41,849 nt of DNA from an uncultured Clostridia bacterium (lineage in GTDB: Bacteria; Bacillota; Clostridia; Christensenellales; DTU072). The stretch lies in NCBI GenBank assembly GCA_944362765.1, contig CALVTP010000009.1, positions 1 through 41,849 on the forward strand, read 5' to 3'. A program made the translations under genes and the position numbers. Positions 18,242-27,720 of the stretch are shown here, one piece after another; positions within the stretch are counted from its first letter, which is position 1, and every line of letters begins with the position of its first letter. The notes below the pieces were generated by a model. The model did not search any database. It was given only the letters and a program-made list of their open reading frames with translations, and was not told where the DNA came from.

Positions 18242-19597
18242 ATGGTTCACACATTTGTTTATCGACACAAGGGGAACCCCCTTTATTTTGTGTGGGACAT
18301 AGAAAGCGGCAGTCTGTATAATGTGGATGATGTCGCTTTTTTATGCGCAAAAAAGAGGTACGGTTTGCTTTCCGCGGAAGAGGAAAAAGCTTTTTCCGAT
18401 TCGGATAAAAAGGACGTTTCCGAGATAAACGCCTCTTTTGACGAATTGGAAGGGGAGGGGGCGCTGAACGCACCGCCGCTTATAAAAGAATTCAAAAAAC
18501 GCACCGGTGCCGTCAAGGCGATGTGCCTTCACATCTGCCACGATTGCAATTTGAGATGCGAGTATTGCTTTGCTTCCGGAGGAACTTACAACACTCCCCG
18601 CGACTATATGAGCGCCGAAGTCGGCAAAAAAGCCATCGATTTTCTGATTTCCAATTCGGGAGATATCAAAAATCTCGAGGTCGATTTTTTCGGCGGAGAG
18701 CCGTTGATGAACTTCGACGTAGTCAAACAAATCACCGCTTACGCCAAGGAAGAAGCCGCAAAAAAAGGGAAACGCTTCAGCTTTACGATGACTACCAATT
18801 GCCTTTTATTGAACGAAGAGGCAGGGAATTGGCTGAACGAGGAAATGGACAACGTCGTTCTTTCCATAGACGGACGGGAGAGTGTTCATAACGAAGTAAG
18901 ACATACCGTTTCCGGGAAAAACGCCTATCCCGCCATTGTAAGAAACTCCTTGGAGTTCAGAAAGATAAGAGGGGATAAAAAGTACTACGTTCGCGGCACT
19001 TTTACGGCAAAAAACCTTGATTTTACCGAAGACGTCATCGCGCTTAACGATCTGGGCTTCGACCAGATATCGATGGAACCCGTGGTGCTTCCCGAAGAAG
19101 ACCCCATGGCGATAACCCGCCTTCACATCGACAGGATAAAAGCCGAGTACGACAGGCTCGCCGAAGTGTATCTTGAAAGAAGGAAGGGCGGCAAGTGGTT
19201 TAACTTTTTCCATTTCATGCTCGATCTCGACCACGGACCGTGCATTCATAAGCGGCTGACGGGCTGCGGCGCGGGCACCGAATATCTTGCCGTTTCTCCG
19301 ACGGGGGAAATCTATCCCTGCCACCAGTTTGTCGGACGAAGCGAATATCTGATCGGGAATGTCGGAGAAGGTATTTTAAATCCTGAGGTTCGCGAGCGTT
19401 TTTCGGGGTATACGGTTTTGAAAAAAGCACATTGCGCCGATTGTCCCGCCAAGTACTATTGCGGAGGCGGCTGTGCAGCCAATGCGCTCAATTTCTCCGG
19501 AAGACCCGACGGACAATACGAAGTAGGCTGCGAGCTTCAGAAAAAGCGCATGGAAGTCAGCCTTGCCATACAATTTATAGAACGAAACGGGCTGTAA
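18242..19597 (+). CDS. scfB: SCIFF maturase, radical SAM/SPASM thioether synthase
   Basis: 451 residues. An N-terminal peptide-recognition region (1-90) precedes the radical SAM domain with the 4Fe-4S motif CNLRCEYC (C102, C106, C109), then FFGGEP and the SAM-binding region. The SPASM domain near 330-435 holds further cluster ligands (GCGAGTEYLAVSPTGEIYPC, then CADCPAKYYCGGGC). The family makes Cys-to-Thr thioether links in SCIFF. The ATG lacks a Shine-Dalgarno and lies 12 bp after the SCIFF stop in A/T-rich sequence, so expression probably depends on read-through of ribosomes or is set low relative to the peptide. Confidence 0.95.
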   Translation: MVHTFVYRHKGNPLYFVWDIESGSLYNVDDVAFLCAKKRYGLLSAEEEKAFSDSDKKDVSEINASFDELEGEGALNAPPLIKEFKKRTGAVKAMCLHICHDCNLRCEYCFASGGTYNTPRDYMSAEVGKKAIDFLISNSGDIKNLEVDFFGGEPLMNFDVVKQITAYAKEEAAKKGKRFSFTMTTNCLLLNEEAGNWLNEEMDNVVLSIDGRESVHNEVRHTVSGKNAYPAIVRNSLEFRKIRGDKKYYVRGTFTAKNLDFTEDVIALNDLGFDQISMEPVVLPEEDPMAITRLHIDRIKAEYDRLAEVYLERRKGGKWFNFFHFMLDLDHGPCIHKRLTGCGAGTEYLAVSPTGEIYPCHQFVGRSEYLIGNVGEGILNPEVRERFSGYTVLKKAHCADCPAKYYCGGGCAANALNFSGRPDGQYEVGCELQKKRMEVSLAIQFIERNGL

Positions 19598-19632
19598 CGA
19601 TACAAATCCCGGATTGATCCGGTAAGAGGCTC

Positions 19633-19658
19633 AAGCCGCGCTCCGGCGCGGCTTTTCA
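19633..19658 (+). terminator. Terminator of the SCIFF operon
   Basis: Perfect 9-bp stem AAGCCGCGC / GCGCGGCTT around a TCCG tetraloop, followed by TTCAAT. The T run is short. Confidence 0.75.
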
Positions 19659-19711
19659 ATATCGGGTCGGACATCATCAACGCCTTTTTATTATATATAT
19701 AAGAAAATCGG

Positions 19712-19740
19712 TTGACTTAACTTTTCCGAAGCTTTATAAT
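19712..19740 (+). promoter_or_regulatory. Predicted promoter of secDF
   Basis: TTGACT, 17 bp, TATAAT, near consensus, 29 bp before the chosen secD start. Confidence 0.8.
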
Positions 19741-19769
19741 AACTAAGACTAATGCTACGGAGGCATACT

Positions 19770-21251
19770 GTGACTAAGAAAAAAGCCATTGTCATTGCGG
19801 TTATACTTGCTGTAGTAATAATCACTTTGGCATTGTTCATCTTCCCGCTTAACGGCGAAGACTCCTTTAAAATCGGCAACTCGAATTACGATTTTTATTG
19901 GGCGTCCAAGGCGTTGAGACTGGGTCTTGACCTCGAAGGGGGAATGTATGTCGTCTATCAGATGGATCTGGAGGGCGTGGAAGACCCCGACGAAGCCATT
20001 GAAAGTACGATTGCAAACCTTGAATCGATTCTCGTTTCCAACAACTACACCGAAGCCACCGTTACCCGTCAGGGGAGCGACATGCTGAGAGTGGAAGTTC
20101 CCGCCGTTCAAAATACCGAAACTCTAATGAATTTGTTGGGCGAACCCGCCGAATTGGAATTCAGAGATTCCGAGGGCTCGGTATTGATCGAGGGCAGCAA
20201 GCATCTCGAAAACGCGTCCGCTTCGTTGTATAACGGCTCTTATGCGATCAGCCTCGAGTTTAATGCCGAAGGCACCGCCGCTTTTGCCGAAGCCACGCAA
20301 AACAACGTCGGAAAGACTCTCGGCATCTACATTAACGGCGAAGAGATCATGTCGCCCACCGTCAATACCGCGATTACCGACGGACAGGCGGTCATCACCG
20401 GCAACTACACCTATCAACAAGCCAATCAGATAGCGACGCAGCTCAGAGCAGGAACCTTTGCGGTCTCCCTTGAACCGATATCCATTCAGACTATCGGCGC
20501 AACGCTCGGTGAAGGCGCGCTGAACGCCAGCATAATCGCCGCCGTAATAGGTATCGCCGCGATCATTATCTTTATGATAGTGATGTATAAAGGACTCGGT
20601 ATTCTTGCCTCCTTTGCGTTGATAATTTATTCGGTTTTGATGATCTATCTTCTTGCGATCGTACCGTGGGTTCAGTTGACTTTACCGTCGATTGCGGGCG
20701 TCATTCTGAGTGTAGGTATGGCTGTCGACGCCAACGTCATCATCTTTGAAAGAATACGTGACGAAAGAAGGCTTTTCGGAAAACCCATAACAACCTGTGT
20801 GCAGATAGGTTTCAAAAAGGCACTGACCGCCATTATCGACTCCAACGTAACGACTATCATAGGTTCGATAGTTTTGATAATTCTGGGTTCCGCCTCCGTT
20901 CAGGGCTTCGGTATCACGCTGTTAATAGGTATATTGCTGTCGATGTTCACGGCAATTATCGTCACAAGGCTGTTGGTCAACATTTCGCTTGCATTCAACG
21001 AGCACTCCGACGCCTTCTACGGACTGAGATACGAAGTTAAATTGGAAGACGAAGCCGCCGATACACTGACCGCTTCCGCTATTGAATTGAACGGGGACGG
21101 CACTGCCGCGATAGTGGCGGAGGGACTTTCCGAAGAGGAAGAGGTTTCCGTTGAAGCCGCTCCCGCAAAACCCGTTCCTCAAAAAACCGGAAAGGGTAAA
21201 AAACAACAGCCCTATAAGAGGGTCAAATACAGAAGGGGAGGGGACAAATAA
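19770..21251 (+). CDS. secD: Protein translocase subunit SecD
   Basis: 493 residues from GTG 19770. GGAGG lies at 19758-19762 with ideal spacing for this GTG, while the upstream ATG 19752 has none, so I prefer the GTG. SecD works with SecF in the membrane to complete protein export with the proton motive force. One N-terminal membrane segment is followed by GLDLEGGMYVVYQ (the conserved GLDLxGG), the P1 head domain, and five membrane segments of the RND type from about residue 255. The C-terminal tail is Glu/Ala-rich then strongly basic (GKGKKQQPYKRVKYRR) and looks cytoplasmic. Confidence 0.95.
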   Translation: MTKKKAIVIAVILAVVIITLALFIFPLNGEDSFKIGNSNYDFYWASKALRLGLDLEGGMYVVYQMDLEGVEDPDEAIESTIANLESILVSNNYTEATVTRQGSDMLRVEVPAVQNTETLMNLLGEPAELEFRDSEGSVLIEGSKHLENASASLYNGSYAISLEFNAEGTAAFAEATQNNVGKTLGIYINGEEIMSPTVNTAITDGQAVITGNYTYQQANQIATQLRAGTFAVSLEPISIQTIGATLGEGALNASIIAAVIGIAAIIIFMIVMYKGLGILASFALIIYSVLMIYLLAIVPWVQLTLPSIAGVILSVGMAVDANVIIFERIRDERRLFGKPITTCVQIGFKKALTAIIDSNVTTIIGSIVLIILGSASVQGFGITLLIGILLSMFTAIIVTRLLVNISLAFNEHSDAFYGLRYEVKLEDEAADTLTASAIELNGDGTAAIVAEGLSEEEEVSVEAAPAKPVPQKTGKGKKQQPYKRVKYRRGGDK

Positions 21252-22294
21252 TGAACGCTCAGAATGTTCTCGGTAAAATAAAGCTTTCCCTCAACAGGCT
21301 TCCTATTTATAAATACAGATATTATTGGTTCTTGGTGCCGGCGGTAATTTTGTTCCTCGCTCTCACACTGGGCGCTATCTATTCTTCGCCCGGCGTGTTC
21401 GGAAACTTCGCAAACGTCGGTATAGACTTCGAAGGCGGCACCGTCATGACGGTATCGGGTTTGAATCTCGATAACTACGACGACGACCGCGCGCTTATCG
21501 GAGAGATTCTTTCCGAAAACGGCATTGCTGTTTCTTCCTGGCAGACGTCGGGCAACAACTCTATCGTCGTAAGGTACGCAAACTTCATCAATAACGAAGA
21601 TTTCAACGACCGTGCCGATGAAATGGGCGCAGTCAACAACTCCGCCGCGCTTGCCATCGAGGAGCGCCTTCAGGCTTCCGGAAGATACGATAACGTCAAT
21701 ATCGAAGCCAACCCTGAAATGATCAACGGTACCGCAAGACAGGACACCATCAATTCGTCGCTTATTGCGGTTGCGGTCGCCATGGCGCTGATGCTCATTT
21801 ACACCGCTATAAGGTTTGACCTTTTCAGCGGAATCGCGGCACTCTGCACCCAATTTATCGACGTCATCGTGACGTTGTCGCTGGTCATCATTTTCCGTGT
21901 ATCCATCAACGCCAGCCTTATTGCGGCGCTGATTACCGTCGTTGCTTATTCCATAAACAACACGATAGTCATCTTTGACCGCGTCCGCGAAAATATGGCG
22001 CCGTTCAAGCACAAGGACAAGACGAAAGCCGACATTCCGTTTATTTTGGAAACGTCCGTTACTCAATGCCTTAGGCGTGCCTTGTTCACAACGACTACTA
22101 CTTTGATCACCATTGTGATTTTGGCATTCTTCGGTATCAACATTCCTTCTCTTTCGGAATTCGCGCTGCCTATTATATTCGGTATCCTTTCGGGGTTGTT
22201 CTCCTCGATATTCCTTGCGCCTAGTATCTGGGGAATGCTGATGGATCTGAAAAACAAAAAGACTGTCCAAAAAGCCAAGGCGAAAAGAAGATAA
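21251..22294 (+). CDS. secF: Protein translocase subunit SecF
   Basis: 347 residues, start overlapping the secD stop by 1 bp (TAATG). Partner of SecD. First membrane segment YYWFLVPAVILFLALTLG is followed by VGIDFEGG, the SecF counterpart of the SecD GLDLxGG motif, then an exported domain and five membrane segments including AVAYSINNTIVIFDR-type sequence (VVAYSINNTIVIFDRVRE). SecD and SecF are separate here, unlike the fused SecDF of Bacillus. A strong terminator follows. Confidence 0.95.
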   Translation: MNAQNVLGKIKLSLNRLPIYKYRYYWFLVPAVILFLALTLGAIYSSPGVFGNFANVGIDFEGGTVMTVSGLNLDNYDDDRALIGEILSENGIAVSSWQTSGNNSIVVRYANFINNEDFNDRADEMGAVNNSAALAIEERLQASGRYDNVNIEANPEMINGTARQDTINSSLIAVAVAMALMLIYTAIRFDLFSGIAALCTQFIDVIVTLSLVIIFRVSINASLIAALITVVAYSINNTIVIFDRVRENMAPFKHKDKTKADIPFILETSVTQCLRRALFTTTTTLITIVILAFFGINIPSLSEFALPIIFGILSGLFSSIFLAPSIWGMLMDLKNKKTVQKAKAKRR

Positions 22295-22306
22295 CTTACT
22301 TTGATG

Positions 22307-22330
22307 AAAAGAGCCTTAACGGGCTCTTTT
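22307..22330 (+). terminator. Terminator of secDF
   Basis: AAAAGAGCC / GGCTCTTTT, 9-bp stem around a 6-nt loop, with four T in the 3' arm. Ends 13 bp before recJ. Confidence 0.8.
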
Positions 22331-22343
22331 CGCATATAATGAA

Positions 22344-24635
22344 ATGCCTGATAACGTAGTTGACGAAAAGTTAATATCCGAATTATCGAAGGCAACGGGC
22401 GTCGGTACGCTTGTGACGCGCATGTGCTGGCAGAGAGGCTATCGGGACAAGGAGTCGATAGTCGCTTTTCTGCACCCGGATATAAACAGGTTGACGCCGC
22501 CGGAGGGGTTCAACGGCATGCAGAAAGCCGCGGAACTTATTAAAAAGCATACGGAAGGCGGGAAGATTCTGATTTTCGGCGATTACGACTGCGATGGCAT
22601 CGGAGCTGCCGCAATGCTCTATCTTGCATTAAAAGAGCACGGCGCCGTAGCCGAAGTATACATTCCGACCCGCGTCGAAGACGGATACGGACTTTCGGTG
22701 AAGGCACTTGAGAGGGCGACAGCCAACTTCAAGCCCACTCTTCTTATTACCGTCGATTGCGGAGTGGGTTCCTGCGCCGAGATAGCTTTTGCCCGTTCAA
22801 AAGGAATAGATACAATAGTTACCGACCACCACGAGCCCTCTGACAAACTTCCGGACGGCATAGTCATCGACCCTAAACTCGACAAATCTCTTCCCGAACT
22901 TTGCGGAGCCGGCGTGGCGTTCACCCTTTTAAGAGCGCTTTACGGCGACGATTACGCCATGAAATTCATAGATATCGCCGCCATGTCTACTATTGCCGAT
23001 CTGGTTCCTTTGACCGGCGATAACAGGATAATAGCATCTTACGGCTTGGAAAAACTTAGTTCAGCCGACAAACGTCAGGGCATTAAAATTCTTTTGGAGG
23101 TGTCGGGGCATAAAGGAACGACGGTAAACGCTTCCGACGTCGCCTTCAAACTTGCGCCGCGTCTGAATGCGTCGGGTCGGCTTTCCAGCGCTTTCAAGTC
23201 CTTTCGGCTGCTCACCGAAAGTAATGTTAAACTCCTTTACGAACTCGCGCGCGACTTGGAAGAGGAAAACCGTCGCCGCCAGCAGCTTTGCAACGAAACC
23301 TTCGCGGATGCGGAGGCTATGCTTCGTGAATACGACCTTACCCACAAAAGAATAATCGTCCTGCACAATTCCAAATGGGAGGCGGGCGTGGTCGGAATCG
23401 CCGCAGCGAAAATTGCCGAAGAATTCAGGCGTCCCACCGTACTTTTCGTAGACAAGGACGAATGCTATAAGGGTTCATGCAGGAGCATCGCCGGCATCAA
23501 TATTCACGAAGTCTTGGCGGCTGCTTCCGATAAGCTTATACAGTTCGGCGGGCATCAGATGGCGGCAGGATTGAGTATCCGCCCGGAAGACCTGGAAGCT
23601 TTCACCGCTACCGCGGACGCTTATATAAAGTCGGTTTACGGGGAAGAACTCTTCCTTCCCGTCTATCCGTTCGATTCCGAGCTTACTCCGGAAGAACTTA
23701 CACCCGAACTCGTGAAAGAAGTTGATTTGCTTGAACCGTGCGGTATGGGTAACCCAAAACCAAGATTCAAGATCCCGTTTAAAGCTTTACCGTTTAACAG
23801 AATCAAAGGACTTCCGCATATAAAAGCGCGCATTTCCGATAAAGCCGAAATTGTGGCTTTTAACGAAATCGATAAGATAAGGCTTCTGAGAGCCAACATG
23901 CCGAAGGAGATCTTCTTTACTTTGGAGATAGATAACTTCCGCGGCAAGGACTCGGTCAGGGCGCTCTATAAAGGGTTCAGAATTACCTTAGTTAATCCCT
24001 CCGACGAGATGGCTTTTGCGGCTTATGCCGAAAAATTTCTGCCGTTTCCCGTGCCGAAACGGCTTCCCGGGGTTGATTCCGGTTATGATGAAGCCTTCGG
24101 AAAAGTGTTGTTGTGCTTTTCTAAGGAGACCTTCAAAAAGCTTGTTTCGGAACATCCCGCTTACAGGCAGATAATATTCGAACCCGACATTCCTAATCCG
24201 TATAATTCCGTTCTGATGTCGCCGTCGCCCGACGCCGATTTAAGCTATTATTCCGTCATAGAGCTATACGATTCACCGCCGAAAGGATATGTCGAATACC
24301 TTAAAAACAGGTTTTCTGCCGAAGTTATAGAGATAAACAACAGCGGAAAATTTTCAAAAGGTAAAATAGAACTCGACAGAAACGCATTGGTCAAGCTTTT
24401 CAGCTATATCAAAGCGGTATTCGACGGAAAACCCGTCGAAAGCACGGAAGACATCTACTTCAAGGTCTGTATGAAGGGGTATGACAAGGATTTTTATTCC
24501 TTCGTGACGGCGTGGTATGTGCTGAACGAAATAGGTGTAGTCTATGTTGATTCCGAAGGGAAAATAGCCTTTTCGAAGGAGAAAAAGGATCTGGGAAGCT
24601 CCGGGATTCTTAAAATCGCGGAGAGAAAAAATTAG
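22344..24635 (+). CDS. recJ: Single-stranded-DNA-specific exonuclease RecJ
   Basis: 763 residues. 5'-to-3' exonuclease on single-stranded DNA for recombination and mismatch repair. DHH superfamily motifs are in order: FGDYDCDGIGAAAML (about 75-90), VTVDCG-like LITVDCGVGS, TDHHEPS, the APRLNASGR linker and DHHA1 motif GGHQMAAGLSI near residue 395. A long C-terminal part (about 540-763) is the Firmicutes-type extension. TATAAT at 22335-22340 lies only 3 nt before the ATG and no -35 fits, so it is not scored as a promoter. No Shine-Dalgarno is visible. Followed by rel after 6 bp. Confidence 0.94.
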   Translation: MPDNVVDEKLISELSKATGVGTLVTRMCWQRGYRDKESIVAFLHPDINRLTPPEGFNGMQKAAELIKKHTEGGKILIFGDYDCDGIGAAAMLYLALKEHGAVAEVYIPTRVEDGYGLSVKALERATANFKPTLLITVDCGVGSCAEIAFARSKGIDTIVTDHHEPSDKLPDGIVIDPKLDKSLPELCGAGVAFTLLRALYGDDYAMKFIDIAAMSTIADLVPLTGDNRIIASYGLEKLSSADKRQGIKILLEVSGHKGTTVNASDVAFKLAPRLNASGRLSSAFKSFRLLTESNVKLLYELARDLEEENRRRQQLCNETFADAEAMLREYDLTHKRIIVLHNSKWEAGVVGIAAAKIAEEFRRPTVLFVDKDECYKGSCRSIAGINIHEVLAAASDKLIQFGGHQMAAGLSIRPEDLEAFTATADAYIKSVYGEELFLPVYPFDSELTPEELTPELVKEVDLLEPCGMGNPKPRFKIPFKALPFNRIKGLPHIKARISDKAEIVAFNEIDKIRLLRANMPKEIFFTLEIDNFRGKDSVRALYKGFRITLVNPSDEMAFAAYAEKFLPFPVPKRLPGVDSGYDEAFGKVLLCFSKETFKKLVSEHPAYRQIIFEPDIPNPYNSVLMSPSPDADLSYYSVIELYDSPPKGYVEYLKNRFSAEVIEINNSGKFSKGKIELDRNALVKLFSYIKAVFDGKPVESTEDIYFKVCMKGYDKDFYSFVTAWYVLNEIGVVYVDSEGKIAFSKEKKDLGSSGILKIAERKN

Positions 24636-24641
24636 TTAGAT

Positions 24642-26819
24642 ATGATAAATTTTTCATCGGCACAAAATTTAATGAGGAAGTGCTCCGAAATCTATAACGA
24701 AGCCGACTGCCAGCAGATAGAGTACGCGCTGAATTTTTCCATAGAGTGTCATAAGGAGCAGAAGCGCGAGTCCGGAGAACCGTACGTCGAACATCCGATT
24801 GCGGCGGCTTCCATACTTGTAGACCTCGGAATGGATATCCCGTGCATTTGTGCGGCTCTTCTGCATGACGTCGTGGAGGATACGGGCTGCGACGAGCAGA
24901 CGCTGAAAAAGAAATTCGGCGAGGAAATAGCTGGGCTTGTCGACGCAGTTACCAAGCTTTCCAAGCTGAAATCGAAGTTCACTTCTCAAATAGAAGCGCA
25001 AGCCGAGAACTTCAGGAAACTCATCTTTGCCATAAGTAAGGATTTGAGGGTGCTGTTTATAAAGCTTGCGGACAGGCTCCACAATATGCGTACGTTGGAC
25101 GCTCTTAAACCCGAAAAGCAGCTTCGGATAGCCCGCGAGACGCTGGAAATTTACGCCCCGATGGCGGCAAGACTCGGTATCGCTCCGATTAAATCTGAAC
25201 TTGAAGATCTTTCGATGAAGTACCTCTACCCTGAAGAGTACAAGTTTCTTGCCGAACAGTTGGACGTAAAACGCGAAGAGAGGATGCGCGAAGTCAAGAT
25301 GATCTCCGATATCATCTCCGAAAAGCTTGAAGAGACGGGTATTAAGGCAGACATAAAGGGACGCCCGAAGCATTTTTATTCCATATACAAAAAGATGGTC
25401 ACCCAACACAAGACGCTCGATCAGATTTACGATCTTATCGCCGTCAGGGTCATTGTGGACGACGTCAAGGAGTGCTACACCGTCTTAGGGATCATTCATT
25501 CGATGTGGAAGCCCGTTCCCGGGAGATTTAAAGACTACATCGCCATGCCTAAGCCAAACCTCTATCAATCGCTGCATACCACCGTTGTCAGTAACTTCGG
25601 ACAGATTTTCGAAATTCAGATCCGCACCCACGAAATGAACAGGATCGCCGAGTACGGTATCGCCGCCCACTGGAAATACAAAGAGGGGAAGACCGACGGC
25701 AGCCAAAGCGATATGGATAAGCGTCTCAGTTGGGTCAGAGAGGTCATGGAAGCCGAAGAGGACATAAAGGACTCCGGAGAATATTTAAAGACGCTGAAGC
25801 TGAATATCGTTACCAACGAGATATACGTCTTTTCTCCGAAAGGGGAAGTCTTTGACCTTCCGACGGGGGCTACCGTAGTCGATTTTGCCTATAAAGTGCA
25901 TACAGAAGTCGGAAACAAGTGTGTCGGCGCCAGAGTCAACAATAAAATGGTGCCCCTTAATACCGTTCTGAATACCGGCGACGTGGTCGAAATCATAACT
26001 TCCAACGCGTCCAGAGAGCCTTCACGCGACTGGCTGAAATTTGTTGTCACCCCTCATGCCAGGAGCAAGATCCGCGCCTTCTTCAAAAAAGATATGGCTC
26101 AGGAGAACATCAAGCTCGGCAAGGAGATGCTGGACAGAGAAGCCCGCCGCAGAGGATATAAACTTCCCGAACTGCTGGCGCAGTCCGAAGCAATTTCCGA
26201 AGTGATGAAGAAATACGCCTTCGGTTCGATGGACGACCTGTATGCCGCCGTCGGTTTCGGCTCAGTCGGAACGAATCAGATTTTGCTGAAACTTATCGAC
26301 CGGTTCAATAAAGCTAGAGCGCTTGCCAAAGCCGAAGCGGGCGAATTCCCCGCCGAGGAGCATAAAAACATCATGCACAAACACTCTTCGAGCGGCGTCA
26401 TTGTAGCGGGTTTCGGCGATTTTCTTGTGCGGCTCGCGAAGTGCTGCAACCCCGTTCCCGGCGATTCGATAATCGGTTATGCCATGCGCGGAGCGGGAGT
26501 CTCCATTCACAGAACCGACTGCCCCAATATCCGTAACATGGAAACGGAACGGCTGATGGAAGCGCATTGGGAGGACACCGACAATTCGACGTTTGTCGCA
26601 AAGCTGAGGTTGGAGTGCGTAAACAGAACGGGTCTAATCAATACCATTATTCCCGTTATTACCAATCAGAATATTCCGATACAGGCGATGGAGCTCCATG
26701 TCATAAAAGGGATAGCGCACATCTCGTTGGGGCTTGAAATAAAGTCTATTTCCGAACTCGACTTTCTGATAAAGAAGCTGGAAGCCGTTTCCGACGTCAT
26801 CAGCGCAAAGAGGGCGTAA
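24642..26819 (+). CDS. relA: Bifunctional (p)ppGpp synthetase/hydrolase, Rel/SpoT type
   Basis: 725 residues. Makes and breaks the alarmone (p)ppGpp. HD hydrolase domain with EHPIAAA (His51), LLHDVVED (His75-Asp76) and KLADRLHNMRTL, all intact, so hydrolase activity is expected. The synthetase domain follows (about 225-350) with KGRPKHFYSIYKKM, YDLIAVRVIV and NLYQSLHTTV. Then a TGS domain (about 385-450), a zinc-finger/helical region with VRLAKCCNPVPGD, and a C-terminal ACT domain (about 645-725). The domain set is that of long Rel enzymes in Firmicutes. No Shine-Dalgarno; probably co-transcribed with recJ. Confidence 0.95.
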   Translation: MINFSSAQNLMRKCSEIYNEADCQQIEYALNFSIECHKEQKRESGEPYVEHPIAAASILVDLGMDIPCICAALLHDVVEDTGCDEQTLKKKFGEEIAGLVDAVTKLSKLKSKFTSQIEAQAENFRKLIFAISKDLRVLFIKLADRLHNMRTLDALKPEKQLRIARETLEIYAPMAARLGIAPIKSELEDLSMKYLYPEEYKFLAEQLDVKREERMREVKMISDIISEKLEETGIKADIKGRPKHFYSIYKKMVTQHKTLDQIYDLIAVRVIVDDVKECYTVLGIIHSMWKPVPGRFKDYIAMPKPNLYQSLHTTVVSNFGQIFEIQIRTHEMNRIAEYGIAAHWKYKEGKTDGSQSDMDKRLSWVREVMEAEEDIKDSGEYLKTLKLNIVTNEIYVFSPKGEVFDLPTGATVVDFAYKVHTEVGNKCVGARVNNKMVPLNTVLNTGDVVEIITSNASREPSRDWLKFVVTPHARSKIRAFFKKDMAQENIKLGKEMLDREARRRGYKLPELLAQSEAISEVMKKYAFGSMDDLYAAVGFGSVGTNQILLKLIDRFNKARALAKAEAGEFPAEEHKNIMHKHSSSGVIVAGFGDFLVRLAKCCNPVPGDSIIGYAMRGAGVSIHRTDCPNIRNMETERLMEAHWEDTDNSTFVAKLRLECVNRTGLINTIIPVITNQNIPIQAMELHVIKGIAHISLGLEIKSISELDFLIKKLEAVSDVISAKRA

Positions 26820-26827
26820 AAAAGAAT

Positions 26828-26842
26828 AGCCCCTTAGGGGCT
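26828..26842. terminator. Hairpin serving rel and the convergent phosphatase gene
   Basis: AGCCCC / GGGGCT with a TTA loop, 9 bp after the rel stop. On the minus strand it is followed by ATTCTTTTTT, so it is a better terminator for the phosphatase gene than for rel. Confidence 0.65.
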
Positions 26843-26879
26843 TCGAGCGGTTTTGTTGTAAATTTGTCTTGTCCGAAAG

Positions 26880-27560
26880 TCATTCTCTCACATAAGAAGC
26901 TTTACAATCATTAAGGCACAGGCAGCCTAAGACGCCGCTTAAATATACTCCGGTGTCCAGATGGATTTTACAATAATCGGTGATATCCGTACTGCCGGGG
27001 TTACAATTTTTGCGGGAATAAAGTAAAATTTCATCCCTTCCCGTGAGAGCTCTTACTGGCGTGTGACCGTAAATGACGCATTTTCCGCCTTGCGGCAGGA
27101 GTTCCGTTTCTTTAAACCGGCGGTCATAGACAAGCTCCTCCGCGCTCGCACGCGATACCGGTATGAGTTTTCCGTCTGTAACCGGAATGCCTGCGTGAAC
27201 GCCGATAAAAGTGTCCGTTTCAACATGGAAAGGAAGAAAATCGAATTCGTTCACCGTATCCCAATCGAGAAGCTCACCGTCGCTGAAATACTCGCGAAGC
27301 TCCTTCATCACCCATGCGTAGTCCTCCGTTTCTTTCATCAACGCGCGATAGTACTTCAAAAAATCGTATTCGTGATTTCCTGCGATACAGCGAGCGTTCT
27401 TCATCGAAAACAGGAGTTTTGCAAGGCGTATGCTGTCCGGTCCTTTATCGATGATATCCCCGAGTACATACAATTTGTCACCGTCTCCGAACTTAATTTT
27501 TTCCAGAAGCCGGCAAAACAGCCCGTAATGTCCGTGGATATCCGAAATGCAATAATCCAT
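26880..27560 (-). CDS. PPP-family metallophosphoesterase (serine/threonine protein phosphatase-like)
   Basis: 226 residues. Metal-binding motifs of the PPP family are complete: SDIHG (Asp7, His9), GDIIDKG (34-40), GNHE (61-64), a histidine in IGVHAG and the last in IYGHTPV. Such small bacterial PPPs include protein phosphatases (PrpA/PrpE-like) and diadenosine tetraphosphatases; which one applies here cannot be decided. It has a single-gene unit with its own promoter whose -10 ends 6 nt before the ATG and no ribosome site, so a leaderless message is predicted. Confidence 0.88.
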   Translation of the reverse strand: MDYCISDIHGHYGLFCRLLEKIKFGDGDKLYVLGDIIDKGPDSIRLAKLLFSMKNARCIAGNHEYDFLKYYRALMKETEDYAWVMKELREYFSDGELLDWDTVNEFDFLPFHVETDTFIGVHAGIPVTDGKLIPVSRASAEELVYDRRFKETELLPQGGKCVIYGHTPVRALTGRDEILLYSRKNCNPGSTDITDYCKIHLDTGVYLSGVLGCLCLNDCKASYVRE

Positions 27561-27566
27561 GGCTGA

Positions 27567-27595
27567 ATTATACCACGTCCGGCTCTCCGAAACAA
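27567..27595 (-). promoter_or_regulatory. Predicted promoter of the PPP phosphatase gene, placed for a leaderless mRNA
   Basis: Minus strand: TTGTTT, 17 bp, TATAAT with TGG before it (extended -10). The -10 ends 6 nt before ATG 27560. Confidence 0.7.
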
Positions 27596-27667
27596 CATAG
27601 TGTCGAAATTTTCGGAGGTAGTTAAATTTAATGCAATCGGATTAAGTTTCGGTCAAGAGCTTTTTAT

Positions 27668-27695
27668 AAGAAAAACCCCGCCTTTTCGACGGGGT
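27668..27695 (-). terminator. Terminator of the P-type ATPase gene
   Basis: Minus strand: ACCCCGTC / GGCGGGGT around GAAAA, followed by TTTTTCTTAT, 26 bp past the stop. Confidence 0.85.
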
Positions 27696-27720
27696 GGGTA
27701 AGTGTTCGGATATTCCGCAA

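Noticed and set aside
21212..22270. 352-codon minus-strand frame opposite secF
   Set aside because: It lies entirely opposite a clear secF gene, is rich in Arg/Asp/Asn as antisense frames of such codon use tend to be, and has no family features.
22335..22340. TATAAT as a leaderless promoter for recJ
   Set aside because: The gap to the ATG is only 3 nt and no -35 lies at a suitable distance; the region upstream is the secDF terminator.
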